This document shows positions 46,256-59,158 of a stretch of DNA of 64,000 bases, one piece after another. The notes below the pieces were generated by a model. The model saw only the letters and a program-made list of their open reading frames with translations. It did not search any database and was not told where the DNA came from. The position numbers and the translations under genes are program-made. The DNA comes from Asterias rubens (lineage: Eukaryota > Echinodermata > Asteroidea > Forcipulatida > Asteriidae), in contig NC_047071.1 of assembly GCF_902459465.1 (NCBI RefSeq), positions 9,185,002 to 9,249,001 on the forward strand, given 5' to 3'. Every line of letters begins with the position of its first letter. Within the stretch, counting starts at the first letter, position 1.

Positions 46256-47173
46256 AAGGCAGTGGACACTATTGGTAATTACTCAAAATATTTATTAGCA
46301 TAAAACCTTACTTGGTAACAAGTACTGGAGAGCGGTTGATAGTATAAAACATTGTGAGAAACGGCTCCCGCTGAATTAACGTAGTTTTCGCGAAAGAAGT
46401 AATTTTCCACGAATTTGATTTCGAGACCTCAGATATGAGGTATCGAAATCAACTTGCATCTGAAAGAACACAACTTCGTGTTAAAGTCACCTGGAAATAT
46501 AATGGTTTTCTTTCAAACATAGGAGTATATGCTTACGAACAATAAAACAATTTTTTTAGTAATTGTTTGTCACGATTTATATGTTTAAAAAATATATAAA
46601 GTTGTTTGGGGGCTGACTCCGCCTGCCCCTTTTGTGACGTCAATCAAGGCAGACTTTGCCTGCAATGCGTAAAGTAAACACACGTGCAAAGAACATGTAC
46701 GTCCCAGTCGTGAGTTGGTACATTTCAAAAAGTGTTTTTCTGCATTCAGCGGCAATACACCTGGTCGGCATTGCCGAAAAAAAAATTTGGTCCGTACATG
46801 TACTTGTGTTTACTCTACGCATTACAGGCAAAGTATGCCTCGATTGACGTCACGAACAGCGCCCTCTCGGATCGGGGTCTACTCGTAAATTTGTAAATAA
46901 AATAAGAACTGATTTTGTAAAACCTTAGTTAACTGTTTATTCACATTCCACTCATCAAAACACATATATTAGTGACAATAGCTTTATTTTGAAAAAATAC
47001 CACTTCCAGGTGACTTTAAGGGTTTTTTATTTTTATTTTTAATTATTATCTCGTAACTTCGACGACCAATATTGAGCTCAAATTTTCACAGGTTTGTTAT
47101 TTTATGCATATGTTGAGATTTCCAAGTGAGAAGACTTGCATTGACAATTACCACCAGTGTCCAGTGGCTTTAA
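46256..47173 (+). repeat. Repeat A copy interrupted by the THAP-bearing element
   Basis: 46256-46480 and 47020-47173 are the two halves of one repeat A copy. The break falls at cacaacttcgtg / gggtttttt, exactly at the ends of the element at 46481-47019. Confidence 0.85.
46481..47019. mobile_element. TIR element with an inverted THAP-start fragment
   Basis: A 539-bp element with perfect 16-bp ends, ttaaagtcacctggaa at 46481-46496 and its complement at 47004-47019. The outer ttaa may be the target duplication. Sub-terminal arms also pair (gacgtcaatcaaggcagact against its complement near 46840). The minus strand near 46774-46725 reads MPTRCIAAECRK, matching the start of the THAP-like reading at 16991 but in the opposite orientation relative to the shared flanks. 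Confidence 0.8.
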
Positions 47174-47378
47174 CTGATGTTCGAATCTCAAAATTGCATG
47201 AAGTCTGAAACAATATCATACAAATAACTCGAAGTCAACCCGTGAAACAACAAAACGGAGAGTGATGTTAAAGTGAAACACCGGCTATGCGTTGACTCTG
47301 CAGAAAATAACCTAAACATGGCGTATTTAAGTTTGCAATAATGTTCCCTTCTGCTATAATAAATGCACTGGATACCCT

Positions 47379-47665
47379 CAAGTGTGGCGTGTCATTGACG
47401 AGCGGTTAAAGAGCACCGGATTCAAGCTTTGGTGTTTCTGATTATCAGGGAGTGGGTTCGAGTCCCCGCCGGTCGTGACACTTGCTACGTAAAATTGTAG
47501 AGGTAGTGCTTTCTGCTCTACCGGCCAGGCTTCGAATTGATGATACCCAAGCCTACATCCGTATGGACTGTAACCCTGTTTTAGCCCTAGAAGTAAGTGG
47601 CAACAGCCTCTGGAATAAAATAATTGTAGCTCACACCCTGAAGTGGCCCTCCGTATAGAGCTTTG
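47379..47665 (+). repeat. tRNA-derived SINE
   Basis: ggcgtgtcattgacgagcgg opens a Leu/Ser-like tRNA head with a long variable region and gtgggttcgagtccccgcc (box B). About 190 bp of non-tRNA body follows. Confidence 0.55.
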
Positions 47666-48124
47666 TTTTGTTAATAAACAAACCACATCGGTTGTCATGG
47701 TCGGCCGAATGTTAGTAAAACACCCGTATGAACAGATCTTGTCACCAAAATTCTACAAACTTTCAATGAAACAAAAAGTACCTCACATAATGAGTTGATT
47801 TGTGTTCAACAAAATCAACACAATTATAATATTTGTTGGGTAAAAATTGTTACAAACACTAGCGATCTGTTTTCGATCTACCTGTCTAGGTTTCCATAGT
47901 TTTCCAACCAGGTTTGGCAAAAGCCCCGGGCTGTGGCGTTGCAGGTACCAGTGACCATAGATCCATTAATTGACTGCACATTGCATACATTTTTGTTATA
48001 CGCATGCCTGGGCGACATTTTTAGTTAATGGGATGGATGTTATCAACAGAAACGTCTTACCTAATATATACATGCATGGTTGCATAGGGAGAGGAAAAGC
48101 CAAATATTACCGTTTGACATAACT

Positions 48125-48339
48125 CGGCCCAATTTCATATAAGCACAAAATTTGCTTAGCATGAAATTGTTTCCTTTGTAATAACAGGATAACCAACCAA
48201 ATTTCCAGTTGTTGCATGTTGTTGTTGTTTGCAAATCCTGAAAGTCAAGTGGAAATTTGGTTGGTAATCCTGTTTTTATCAAGGCAAAGATGTCATGCTA
48301 AGCAAACGGTGTACTTAGCAGCTCTATGAGTTTGGGCCC
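48125..48339. mobile_element. Inverted-repeat element, family i
   Basis: cggcccaatttcatataagc and gctctatgagtttgggcc are the ends. An inner pair, aaccaaccaaatttcca and its complement, forms a second stem. Confidence 0.75.
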
Positions 48340-49210
48340 TGATGTGTTTAAGTCTGCCTGTAAAATCCTGCGACTATTTTGAATTCTGATTTTTTTTTCC
48401 GGTAAACTAATGTTACGAGTGCACTATTACACGAGCAACACTCGCCGGCACTTGGTATGTTTTCCAATATTCCGTACACTTAATGGGGTTTGGGATAAGC
48501 CATTGAACAACGTCATGTTAATGTTGAAAATGTTGTCACTGCGTCGACTCTGAAGTTTAGTTTAATGTCGATAGAGGGCGCAAGTATCGCGTTTTGTGAC
48601 TCTGTTGAAGGACGGGTTGTGAATTCTTCAAAATATTCATCCAAAATGTTTGAGCAAACATTTTCGGCCACTGAGGGCGCTGTGTACTCAGTTAAGGCCA
48701 ACCATTAAGGAAATTAGATACGGTGCTGCTATCATCGGAAACAGAAATTGAAGCTTTCAATCGTGAATTATGCACATTAGACAAAAAGTGAAAACGACGG
48801 TTGGATTTAAGAAACTTTTAGGAAATGGCAGATTCAATTACGGCTGGTGGGTTTGTTTGTGCAATGTATTTATGGTTCAAACAGCAAACGTCTCGCCACT
48901 TATTCAAGATAATCTAACGGTGCAATTTTTAACTCGTTTTACAGCCTGATACGGAGATTTGCAGCTCTGAATATCGTGTACTGCTGGTCACGTTCACTCT
49001 AAAAGCTTAAGAGTTGAACCCAACACTTGCATGACTTCGGTTAGTGACAACACTATACACTTTGTTTGATCCAGCATTTTATATTTGAAATCCAGCATTT
49101 TAAAGTTATCAGTCAGCATTTAAGTTCCAGTTTAATGTTTAAAAAGATGATCCATCAATTTCAAGGAATATTTTTTGAGAAATGTTGAAATAACAGTTAA
49201 TGTTGAATTA
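48340..49210. other. Intergenic; one balanced small open frame
   Basis: A minus-strand frame at 48701-48513 (62 aa, starting MALTEYTAPSVAENV) has coding-like composition but no good donor, so it is not called as a gene. The motif ccagcatttta is repeated near 49071-49115. Confidence 0.35.
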
Positions 49211-49574
49211 GAGGCAGTGGACACTATTGGTAATTATTACTCAAAATAATTATTAGCATAAAACCTCACTTGGTAACGAGTAATGGGGAGAGGTTGATAG
49301 TATGAAACATGAGAAACGGCTCCCTCTGAAGTGACGTAGTTTTCGAGAAAGAAGTAATTGTCCACGAATTTGATTTTGAGACCTCAAGTTTAGAATTTGA
49401 GGTCTCGAAATCAAGCATGTGACAAGGTGTTCTTTTGTTTTATTTTTATCTCGCAACTTCGACGACCGATTGAGCTCAAATTTTCACAGGTTTGTTATTT
49501 TATGCATATGTTGAGATACACCAAGTGTGAAGACTATAGTCTTTGACAATTATCCATAGTGTCCACTGTCTTAA
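49211..49574 (+). repeat. Repeat A copy
   Basis: Well conserved, from gaggcagtggacactattgg to gtccactgtctta. Confidence 0.85.
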
Positions 49575-49960
49575 ACTTGATTGTTATTTGATATGATGGA
49601 CATGGCCAAAATGGAGGCATCATGACAAAGGTCTATAGCATTTCAGGCGTGAGTCTTCATCAACGATTCAGGCCAAAATACCTTATCATGCTGCATACAT
49701 CGTGGCCATGTTCCGCGTGTCCGCAGCCTCGGTTTGGTAACACTGATATCAATGTGAGAAATTCAAGATGGCTGCACCGCTATAGAGCTCTATGCAAGGC
49801 GTTCTATTTTAAACGCTTACCTTACTACAAAGTGAGTGGGCGCTCTCCGTAGACTTGATACGGGGAGGGCAAACGCGTGCAATGACTGGGTGACAGTTTA
49901 CAACTCCAAGAACCATTATCAGTACCACATGTTTTTTTTGTTTTTTTTTTGTGTTTTTTT

Positions 49961-50310
49961 AAGGTAGTGGACACTATTGGTAATAACTCAAAAATAATGT
50001 TCAGCAAAACTTATACTTGGTCACGAATTGTAGAGAGCTGTTGATAGTATAAAACATTGTGACAAACGGATCCTTCTGAAGTAACGTAGTTTTCGAGAAA
50101 GAAGTAATTTTCCACGAACTTGATTTCGAGACCTCAGATTTAAATTCGAGGTCTCTAAATCAAGCATCTAACAGCACACAACTTCGTGTGACAGGGGTTA
50201 ATTTTCTTTCAATATTATCTTACGGGTTTGTTATTGTATGATGCATATTATGTCGAGATACACCAAGTGAGAAAATTGTTTTTTTGACAGTTACCGTCCT
50301 GGTGTTTTTA
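49961..50310 (+). repeat. Repeat A copy
   Basis: From aaggtagtggacactattgg; diverged at the 3' end. Confidence 0.75.
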
Positions 50311-51024
50311 TAATCCATCACAGCATTCCTGAAAAGACCCGAAATAATTCAGACGCCAAAAACGGAATTGTGAAACCCGTCCAGCATGACACCGTCCAAC
50401 CCACAGGATCGTGCAATACACAAATAGAGTACCACCTCTGACAATCTCCGTTTTTGTAGGTTATCGGACCTCTAAATCGGGTTGAGTAGACCCTACTTCA
50501 AGAAATGAAACCTTACATTCAGCGGTAGTATATTTTTACCGTATACGGAACTTCGCTGAAGGGCGATTGAGTCATCAGACTCAGAACCGTTGGTGCTGCC
50601 TGGAGCCCGTTCATATAAATCTTACGTCAATTGTTGGATTACCGTCAGCGTGGGGAAGTTATCAATTTATTGGCTCTTAAAAAGAAACACCTTTTGTAGC
50701 GTGATCAAAGTTCTGAAGGCGTGATCTCACCTGTGTACCTAAAGATCGGTGCATACATTTTGTTCCGTGAATTAAATCAAAGTGAATCAACGTGATGGGA
50801 AATGATCACACCCTCTTCAGTAGAATTTGAACCCGTTCTTGTAAGTGTTTCGGTACAAAGATGGCAAAGTTGTTCATGGGATGATGAGGTTCTGGGCAGA
50901 CTGTGTCTGTAGCAGACTGACAGTGACAGTACTGTGTGTTATGGGGGAGGGGGTAACCGCAGGTACGCATACCCCTGCATGGGTGAATATAAGCGATACC
51001 TGTCTCGCTAAAAGGACACAAGTG

Positions 51025-51105
51025 TCATGACCGAGATTAAAACTCACAGTCCGATGACTTGGCCAACAGAACTTGACACCGGGTGCACTAGGCTGCTCGG
51101 CCGAT
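51025..51105 (-). repeat. tRNA-derived SINE head
   Basis: On the minus strand, ggccgagcagcctagtgcac and a decayed box B (gttttaatctcgg). The SINE body probably extends left to about 50806. Confidence 0.45.
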
Positions 51106-51723
51106 ACTAACTATAGAGAAAGCCTGAACATCTGACTTGACACTTCGAGGCTCGCGAATAACGCCTTATACCCGGCCCGCCTTGAGCGGCTGTTTGGATC
51201 CTTAAAAATGTACCTTTGACTTCGCAACCATTTTGCATGGAGATTCGCATTCAAATCCTACGTACAATTAATAACAAAAAGATTACATGCCAAACATTAT
51301 GCACGCTGCATACAAACGACTGAGAGACAAGCTGACACACATCAATCGGTCCAAACATATGGAAATCTTACGTCACTAAACGTTTATCCAATGAAATCAT
51401 TGTATGCAATTAAACCATTGCCTGTAATTTTGGGAGTAGTCTATGCAATGACACGTTTAATTGTTGTTTATTGTACACTAGAGGGCGTGGTTTACAATGA
51501 GTACAATATTGTAGAGTGGCTACTTTAAATAGTCTAGTACCTTTCTGGTAAAGATTTGAATCAATTATTGGTAGTTGGCAGACGTCTGTTGCGAATCCAA
51601 TGTCAAGTTTAAACTTATCCACCAGAGACATATTTCTTTCCTCATGTTTGTTTTATGGTCAGTGCCTGATGGTCTGACGGATAGTCAAGGCACCTGCCTA
51701 ACCACTGTTGCCGGCAACTCTAT

Positions 51724-51850
51724 TCGAGTGCTATGGTTAAAACTACGACTCCCGAGGTGATCCCCGGAGCGTTCTATTTTCTCGAGGCGGAGGGAAAATG
51801 AAACGCTCTAGGGATCACCGCGGGAGTCGTAGTTTTAACCGTAGCACGAG
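51724..51850. mobile_element. Inverted-repeat element, family f
   Basis: tcgagtgctatggttaaaac and gttttaaccgtagcacgag bound 127 bp. About 50 bp of each arm can pair, with gaacgctc-type sequence near the loop. Confidence 0.85.
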
Positions 51851-52307
51851 TTAAATCAGTCAATATTTGTTTTATAACACCCCAACAGACTATTCATATC
51901 ATCATTTTCTTACACGTAACGTTCGTACGCACGTTTCAGATACACAGGTGCACAACTGATTGGGTTCAAGGTGGGTAAAAAGACGTCTGGGTACTGCACG
52001 CGGTGTGATAGTCGTCGGTATATCAGTGCACGGCGAACGATGCCCTATCACACGGCAAACGATGCACTATCACACACGGCCGCCGTCTAGTAAAACTAAG
52101 ACATATCATGTGACGCGCTCTTAACCAATTAAAAGGCAGAATATTTGTAACGGGGAGTTATTATAATAACCTTTATTGTCCAGTGTCTTTAACTTTACAC
52201 AATGCACCGATACGTTTGGGTAAACATTATCTGTATATAAAAAACAAAAACTGTGAAGAAATTATTTCAAAGTGGCTAATTTTCTAATGTTTTGCTGATG
52301 AACACAA

Positions 52308-52395
52308 GTGCCAAGACGGGGACTCGAACCCTCACCATGCAGAACAGAAATACCATTGCTTGAGTGCTTGGCTGTTCGGCCACGTCACGCCAACA
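52308..52395 (-). repeat. tRNA-derived SINE head or tRNA pseudogene
   Basis: On the minus strand, ggcgtgacgtggccgaacag opens a class II-like tRNA, with gagggttcgagtccccg as box B. The acceptor ends do not pair well. Confidence 0.45.
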
Positions 52396-53754
52396 AAGTC
52401 GGCATTATACGTTTCGAGGTTATATACTAGGAAGTTGACATCATGTTTAATTATTTCAACAACTGAATTGCTGGTTTGTCATGGTCTATATTTAGGGTTT
52501 GCTAACTGGCGGTTGTTTTTAGAATCATGATCAATTGTCAACCACAAACGTCGGTTGATTCAAGGTAGGAAAATTACCCGGAAATTCATCAAAAATGTTT
52601 GGTGAAAGAGGTGCGTCATTTTCTGCGAGGCATGATCGGAAATGCGGATTTAATTATTAAAGATGCTATGTCAGATTTTTGGCCGATTTGACCTAAACAT
52701 TTAGATTTAAAATTCAATAGGTATTTTGATGGGGGTCGAGAAAGTTACAAGCTTTCATTTGAGCCATTGCTCGAAAAAGTCCGCCAATTATTAGTAGCAG
52801 TGAAATCAAGTGCTCCAAATTAGTTTTTGTCGGGATCCCGACAATATGTCACGTGACCAACTCGTATGTGTTTTATAAGAAACGTTTTAAACTTTTGTCA
52901 TGGTTCCTGGCCATTAAAAGTAAAAGTTAAACTTGTTTTCGTTAGAGCGGGTGATACTCTTTGAAATACCATTTACTAAAAAAAAATCTATTTTTTAATG
53001 TTTGGAGCCAAACATCTGACATAGCATCTCTAACTTTAAGATATCTTTGCGAAACTATAATTAGCTAATTAGATTACAAAAAAATGCGCAAATGCAAACA
53101 AAAAATAAAAGCCTGACGTTTCGACCAACCGAGTCTTTTTGAAGGCTAAAATAAAATGTGTGAATGAATTTGGTTTTAGAAACCGCAACCAGCCTACTAC
53201 CCCCCCCCCCCCCGCACACACACACGCACGCACACCCCGCCATGTTTATGGTGCAGACTGAGGACTTATCGTTGTTCTCCCATTATTTGGACATAGTTCT
53301 TCAGACGTCCCCATTGGTTTTGTACACAAAATTTTCCGAGGACTGTCCCCGGTGTGACTTTTTCCCGGATCCCGTTTGTTAAGGTCATCGGTTGTCAATA
53401 GTAGACATGCCCACACTCATGGTCTCTACATGAAAGGATAACTTACACAAACAAAATTGTATCGAATTGTTGTAATGGGGTACAACTTACAATGGTACGT
53501 TCCACATTAGTTTGTTTACGGAAGAGGTCATCGATTCAAATCTTCCGAGGAGTGTTAATAAAAAACACCAGAACAAAAAAAAAGCGTAATGACGAATGCC
53601 ATCGAAACTCAAGCTTTACAAATTTGTGATAATGTATCAAAATTAGAATGTTTATTAGCTAATTATTAAATTATTAGCTTTCTCACTAACAAGTTTTATC
53701 GCGTGTATTTACAAACGTGATGTTTACTATAGCCAAGAAAGTTAATAATATAGA
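52396..53754. other. Intergenic, short simple repeats
   Basis: C-rich run followed by (ca)n at about 53201-53236. A gcctgacgtttcgaccaacc segment near 53112 resembles one near 41876. No gene was recognised. Confidence 0.4.
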
Positions 53755-54154
53755 TTTTCTCGGCCAATTTCGGAAAAAGAGCAGCCCATTTAACCGTCAA
53801 GCTATTCTATTTCACGCGAAATCGAATGCTACTGAAATGGGTCATTCGATTTCGTTTTATGACTAGTCAAATGTTATGTTGCATCATTCGATTTAACAAA
53901 ATAATCATTCAATTTAACGTCATCAAAGCAGCAGTCAAATTCGCCGTCGCTTCTTGAGGCGTGTGTGTCTCGAAAAAGAATGACGATACACTAAATTGAA
54001 CATAGTGCTAAAGGAATTTGACTCGACTCAAAACGAAATTGAATGGCCGAATTCTGAATTTGAAACGCAGTAACAACTGGAGGGGCAAAGCAGCTTTAAT
54101 TCGAACGCATGAAAATGAAATTGGCTGCTCATTTGCCGAATTTGACTGAGAAAA
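53755..54154. mobile_element. Inverted-repeat element, family g
   Basis: ttttctcggccaatttcgg...gagcagcc and the diverged complement ggctgctcatttgccgaatt...gagaaaa bound 400 bp. The interior has four catt-cgattt-like motifs. Confidence 0.7.
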
Positions 54155-54919
54155 CCTATAGCATTATTAAAATAACTGTACAGATTTCCAAGTCCCGTAA
54201 AACTGATGTTCAATGTGTTTGTGGTTGGAGGTACATGCATTAAAATCAATCGTCTGTGGTTTATTAGCATTTACTACAGCAATCTTGTCACCAGCTTATG
54301 CTTTCTTAAAGAAACTTGTAAACGGTTCCTCCAAACTTATCTGCTTGAGCTGTGCGCATTTGTCTGTCAATGCCAAGCTCAAGTGATTTGAAAGTTTCCG
54401 GGACTTTCACGTTCACTCCCACGAGGCAGGGTGATCACAGAAACACTGACGTCATTCTCAAAGAACAATGTAGACAGTTTAATCATCTGGATGGCAGCTG
54501 CCAGTCATTGCTAAGGGCGTGGTTAAACAAATATTACAACTAAAAGTGTGTCACACTTAGCATTTCTCACTATTGAATAGTAAAGAGATGTGTTTAAAAG
54601 ACCAGAAGTCTTTAAGTAAGACATTTTAATATTTATTTCCCGCCTTGCCTACGCATTCACACGGTTGACAATGACCAGCTGGTTCTCTGGAGAACCTGTT
54701 GTTTTCGGATACTGCGCGCTAGTTTTGGTACAAGACGTTTCCCGTTACGGGTGATGCGGGCGCTGTCGGTGAGTTGCTCGCGCTGTGTGTGAAAGGAAAA
54801 CGAGACACGTCTTGTACCAAGACTACGCAAACGAACGGGTCCGAAAACCGTCGTCTGAGTCATAGAAAGAAGAACTCGTCGCTACCCTTTTATTTCCTCA
54901 TTTATACGCTCGTAATGTG

Positions 54920-55300
54920 TAACAACCGGGACCAGTGGACCAGTTCTGGATCCTGTAACATGGGTATGGGGTTCAGGTCCCGGTTATGACTCTTGTGTCT
55001 AACGGGCTTCTATTCAGCCAGGAGTAAATAGGTCTCTGTGAGGGCAGATCCAATTATCCGTTCTTATACTGGCTATAGTCCACTCTTTTGAACAATCTTC
55101 CCGTCCACATCTGTGCATTAACTACAATGGACTTTTTTAAAACCGCTCCCACAACCCACCTATTTAAATTCATCTAAGCTTGTTCAGTTTCAGCTATTTC
55201 ATCCCACTTAACATTATAATTGTTTTGTTTTAGTACGTTTCAGCGCTTAGAAACCCTGATTAATGCGCTTTATAAATGCATTTTTTTTTTTTTTTAAGGC
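54920..55300 (+). repeat. tRNA-derived SINE
   Basis: Box B-like ggttcaggtcccgg near 54971, followed by a body and a 3' end with cgctttataaatgc and poly-T at 55282. The same kind of tail (agtgctatataagaac) occurs near 63470. Confidence 0.5.
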
Positions 55301-56122
55301 TCACTACGATAAAATTGCTGAACTGACGAGTGCGATCAATCCAGACAGAATTGGGCTAGGCTGCGTCTAGTCTTAGATTGGACGCAAGACGGTTTAACTT
55401 CCTTAAGACGTCAAGCTCAGGCGGGCTGAACAAGAAACATAAAGCCAGTACTTTAGAAAAGGAGCATGGAATCAAGGGCGGATACCAGACAGTAGAGTAC
55501 AATATTCAAAATGTTGATGAGAGAGTTGTTCCGTTGCAGCTGTAAGATCATATTTCTGCCTACCTGTGTTTGTTAGATCATGGATCAATCGGAGACAAAG
55601 ACGCAACACATGGGAGCCTTTGCTTTCCCAACGGTCTTTGATTTAGGTTATGCTCTATGACGTCAGAGAGGGAAGCGCGTCATATACGGTAGACGCCCTC
55701 CGCGTCCGTCTGGGCACAATACACCGATTCAGTAAGCCTCGCCAACTAAGCGATCCAGTAAGCAAATTTCCGTGCTTACTGTAGCAGAACAATTTGCTGA
55801 GGTGCGACAACTTTTCACAGGTTAGCAAGAAAAGAAGGCAGTCATACACGTTCACAATGGATTTGCATTGTGACGTCGTTCATGTTCGTGCAGTAAGCAC
55901 GGGAAGGTAAGCATGCCTTGTCAAGTGCTTATACGGTTATCAGCGCTATGAAATGGAAATAAGACAGTAAGCACAAAATCGGCAGACAAGCATGCAGCTC
56001 CATGAGCTTGAGCCCAGGCCAGGTCACAACAATAAATGTAAAAGGATACTGGATATGTCCATGACGACATGAGATGTTAATATGTAACCTTTGCTAGGGG
56101 CACTGGACACCTTTGGTAATAT
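55301..56122. other. Intergenic; possible diverged family i arms
   Basis: Repeated cagtaagca motifs (55728, 55756, 55892, 55966) and a cagctccatgagcttgagcc segment near 55995 suggest a decayed inverted-repeat element. No gene was recognised. Confidence 0.35.
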
Positions 56123-56461
56123 CCTTCCCATGAATATGTAAACTGCACACAGCGCATGCGCACTAACAGTTTGGTTTGCAAAAAGGGGGAACGTCATACT
56201 GTTTTGTACACGGCTTATGGCTGCCCGATCCAGACGCGATTGCGCGTCTGCTTAGTGCCAATATTTATGCAAAACGTCATAATTCTTACCCAAAATGAGG
56301 CTATGGGCGCACGTTCCCCATCACTTGCAGTTGCTGCGCCCATCGCCTCGTTTTGGATTAGCATCGTGACGTACTTCATGCATTAATATTAAGAAAAGCG
56401 TGTGGCGTTAGCCAACCAATAGGGTATGTATGCATGCGTAAATGCATATTTCATGGGAAGG
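56123..56461. mobile_element. Inverted-repeat element, family h
   Basis: ccttcccatgaatatg and catatttcatgggaagg bound 339 bp. Inner pairs around gcgcatgcgc and tgcatgcgta, and around gcgtctg/cagacgc, suggest a branched fold. Confidence 0.75.
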
Positions 56462-56567
56462 GTCCATTAACAAAACCATTATCTCCACTTTGTATCCAGA
56501 CATAATTATAATCTAGATTTTTGTATAGTACCTTCTTGTATAGGGCAAGAGAGTTTAACATAGCTTA

Positions 56568-56880
56568 AAGACAGTGGACACTATTGGTAATTGTCAAAGA
56601 CCAGTCTTCTCACTTAGTGTATCTCATCATATGCATGAAATAACAAACCTTTGAAAATTTGCTTTCTGAGGCTTGATTTCGAGACCTCAAATTTTAAATC
56701 TGAGGTCTTGAAATCAAATTCGAGGAAAATTACTTCTTTCTTGAAAACTATGTTACTTCAGAGGGAGCTAGTTTCTCACAATGTTTTATACTATCAACCT
56801 CTCCTCATTACTCGTTACCAAATAAGGTTTTATGCTAATAATTATTTTTGAGTAATTACCAATAGCGCCACTGCCTTTAA
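56568..56880 (-). repeat. Repeat A copy
   Basis: Reversed copy from aaagacagtggacactattg; the central cacaacttcg part is deleted. Confidence 0.8.
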
Positions 56881-57784
56881 AGGGCAAACTCATGAAGGAA
56901 ATTGTTAATTTGTGGGCAATTGCCTCCGTCTGAAGTATCAAGGCTGAGCTTGATTAGTGTACAGATAATTGATTACTATGTTATCCCCTTACGATAACAT
57001 TCAATGTGTACGTACACTTCTTCTATATGGAAAGTTTTGTGATAAACACCATGTAATGACTATCTCAAAATGAGTTGGGGTGTTTCTTAAAAGAACCGTT
57101 GGTTACAACTTGACTTTTCGATCAGTATGCTCTGATCGTCTTCTGAACTTTCCTTGTTAGGGCAAGAGAGTTTAACGATCAGAGCATTCTTTAGAGATGG
57201 TCATTACATGTACATGATGTTACCGCAAACCTTTCCATATATTTTTCCCAGCATGCAAAGTTACATGTATTGGACTTCTACAATAAGCTACTGTTGCTAT
57301 GTGCATAGCTCACTGGTTGCTATGGTTACAATGGTTGCTCTTGGTATAACGCTATGATTGCTATTGTTATAGTTTACTGATGGGCTACTCATACCCTACT
57401 ATCTTCCAACAATGGAAGTGTGCTGGCATGTACACCCTGAGCAATAAAAGTTTCCATTATTATTATTTGCTGTTTTTCATTTTATTTTTCTGAGGGTTTT
57501 TAGTCCATTCTATGTTTTTTTACTTTCAATTGTTGTCCCTTCCTCTTATCGCTGCGGTGTTTTGTTGTGGGTGTAATTTTTGTTTTCAATAGTCTGGTTT
57601 TGCTTGTGTTTTAATGATTTCTATTGTGTGATTCTAAAATGTTTCAGCGTAATCTCCTTTTTATATGGTATAATAGGGGTCTGGTTTTACACATCTTTTG
57701 ATGACAGTTTTATACTTTTGTTTTAACCTTGACAGCCCCTGTACAACTTGTAACTATTGTGTATGTCTAAAGATTTAAAATTAA
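56881..57784. other. Intergenic; T-rich
   Basis: tagggcaagagagtttaac occurs at about 56541 and again at about 57159. A cgatcagtatgctctgatcg segment near 57120 is inverted relative to one near 32060. No coding region was recognised. Confidence 0.4.
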
Positions 57785-58260
57785 ATTAAATTAAAATATG
57801 CACACAATAGTAAATCTGTGAAAATTTGGACTCAATTTTATCATCGAAAATGCAAGAGAATATTCCGAGAAGAAAAAAAACCTCGTTGCAAAAAATGTGT
57901 GCTTTTTAAGATGCCTAGAATAAGCTTCAGGCTTGAAGTCGTTAACACTTGAGTGAGAGATTAAACTCTTCTCAAAAAACTACTTTACTTTAGACGGAGC
58001 CGTTTCTCACAATGCTTTACGATATCAATAGCTCTCCATTGCTTGTTACCAAGAAAGTTTTTATGCTAACAATTATTGATAGTAATGGGAGACTTTCGGG
58101 ACGCTTGGTGGCAGCAGACTTACCAGGTAAAATCCAATGTTCTTAGTAATGTGTGCATGCTCATAACTATGTAAACACTGGGAATCTATCCGGTAAGTCT
58201 GCTGCCCGGCACCTATCGTTTAAAAGTTACCTATTACCAATAATGTCCAGTGCCTTTTAA
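57785..58260 (-). repeat. Repeat A copy interrupted by a family b MITE
   Basis: The body (57785-58087) and the terminal taccaataatgtccagtgcc (58235-58260) are separated by the element at 58102-58218. Confidence 0.75.
58102..58218. mobile_element. MITE-like element, family b
   Basis: cgcttggtggcagcagactt and aagtctgctgcccggcacct are inverted ends. Inserted in repeat A. Confidence 0.8.
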
Positions 58261-58410
58261 GTATATCGGCTATATCGATGCGTCTTTTATTGTCCATATT
58301 AAGTATGCTTCATAATTGAACGTAATCACTGTAGCTCTCAAGCCTAGCAACCTACAGGGAAGGTTGTTTGCCTTGGAACCAGAACCACCAAGGTACTTCA
58401 ATTCAGTTAG

Positions 58411-58791
58411 AGGCAGTGGACACTATTGGTAATTACTCATAAAAACTTTCTTGGTCACAAGTAATGGAGAGCTGTTGATAATACAAAACATTGTGAGAAA
58501 CGGCTGTCTCTAAAATGACGTAGTTTTCGAGAAAGAAGTAATTTTCCACGAATTTGATTTCGAGACCTCAAGTTTAGAATTTGAGGTCTCAAAATCAAGC
58601 ATCTGAAAGCACACGACTATAAAGTGTGACAAGGGTGTGTTTTTTCTTTCATTGTTATCTCGCAACTTCAACGACCAATAATTAAGCTCAAATTTTCACA
58701 GGTTTGTTGTTTTATGCATATGTTGAGATCCACCAAGTGAGGAGAAGACTGGTCTTTGAAAATTATTACCAAGAGTGTCCAGTGTCTTTAA
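58411..58791 (+). repeat. Repeat A copy
   Basis: Well conserved; directly followed by a repeat B copy. Confidence 0.85.
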
Positions 58792-59158
58792 AGCCAGTGG
58801 AACCTTTCGGTTCAGAAAAAAAAAAGTTCACAGATTTACAAATAACTTACAGGGTTTACAGAAGGCAATGGTGAAAGACTTCTCTTGAAATATTTATTCA
58901 TGAAATGCTTTACTTTTTGAGAAAACAGCGAAACAATATAAATGTTCGTTAACGAGAATTACGGATTTATTTTAAACACATGTCATGACACGGCGAAACG
59001 CGCGGAAACAAGGGTGGGTTTTTCCGTTGTCTTCTCCCGACTCCGATGACCGATTGAACCTAAATTTTCATAGGTTTGTTATTAATGATATAGAAGTTGT
59101 GGTACACAAAGTGTGGGCCTTGGACAACACTGTTTACCGAAAGGGTCCAATGGCTTAA
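58789..59158 (+). repeat. Interspersed repeat 'B'
   Basis: Adjacent to the preceding repeat A copy and in the same orientation. Confidence 0.85.

Noticed and set aside
48513-48701. Minus-strand frame MALTEYTAPSVAENV as first exon of the minus-strand gene
   Set aside because: Composition looks coding, but no donor site in a usable phase was found and the distance is 11 kb; transcript data would be needed.
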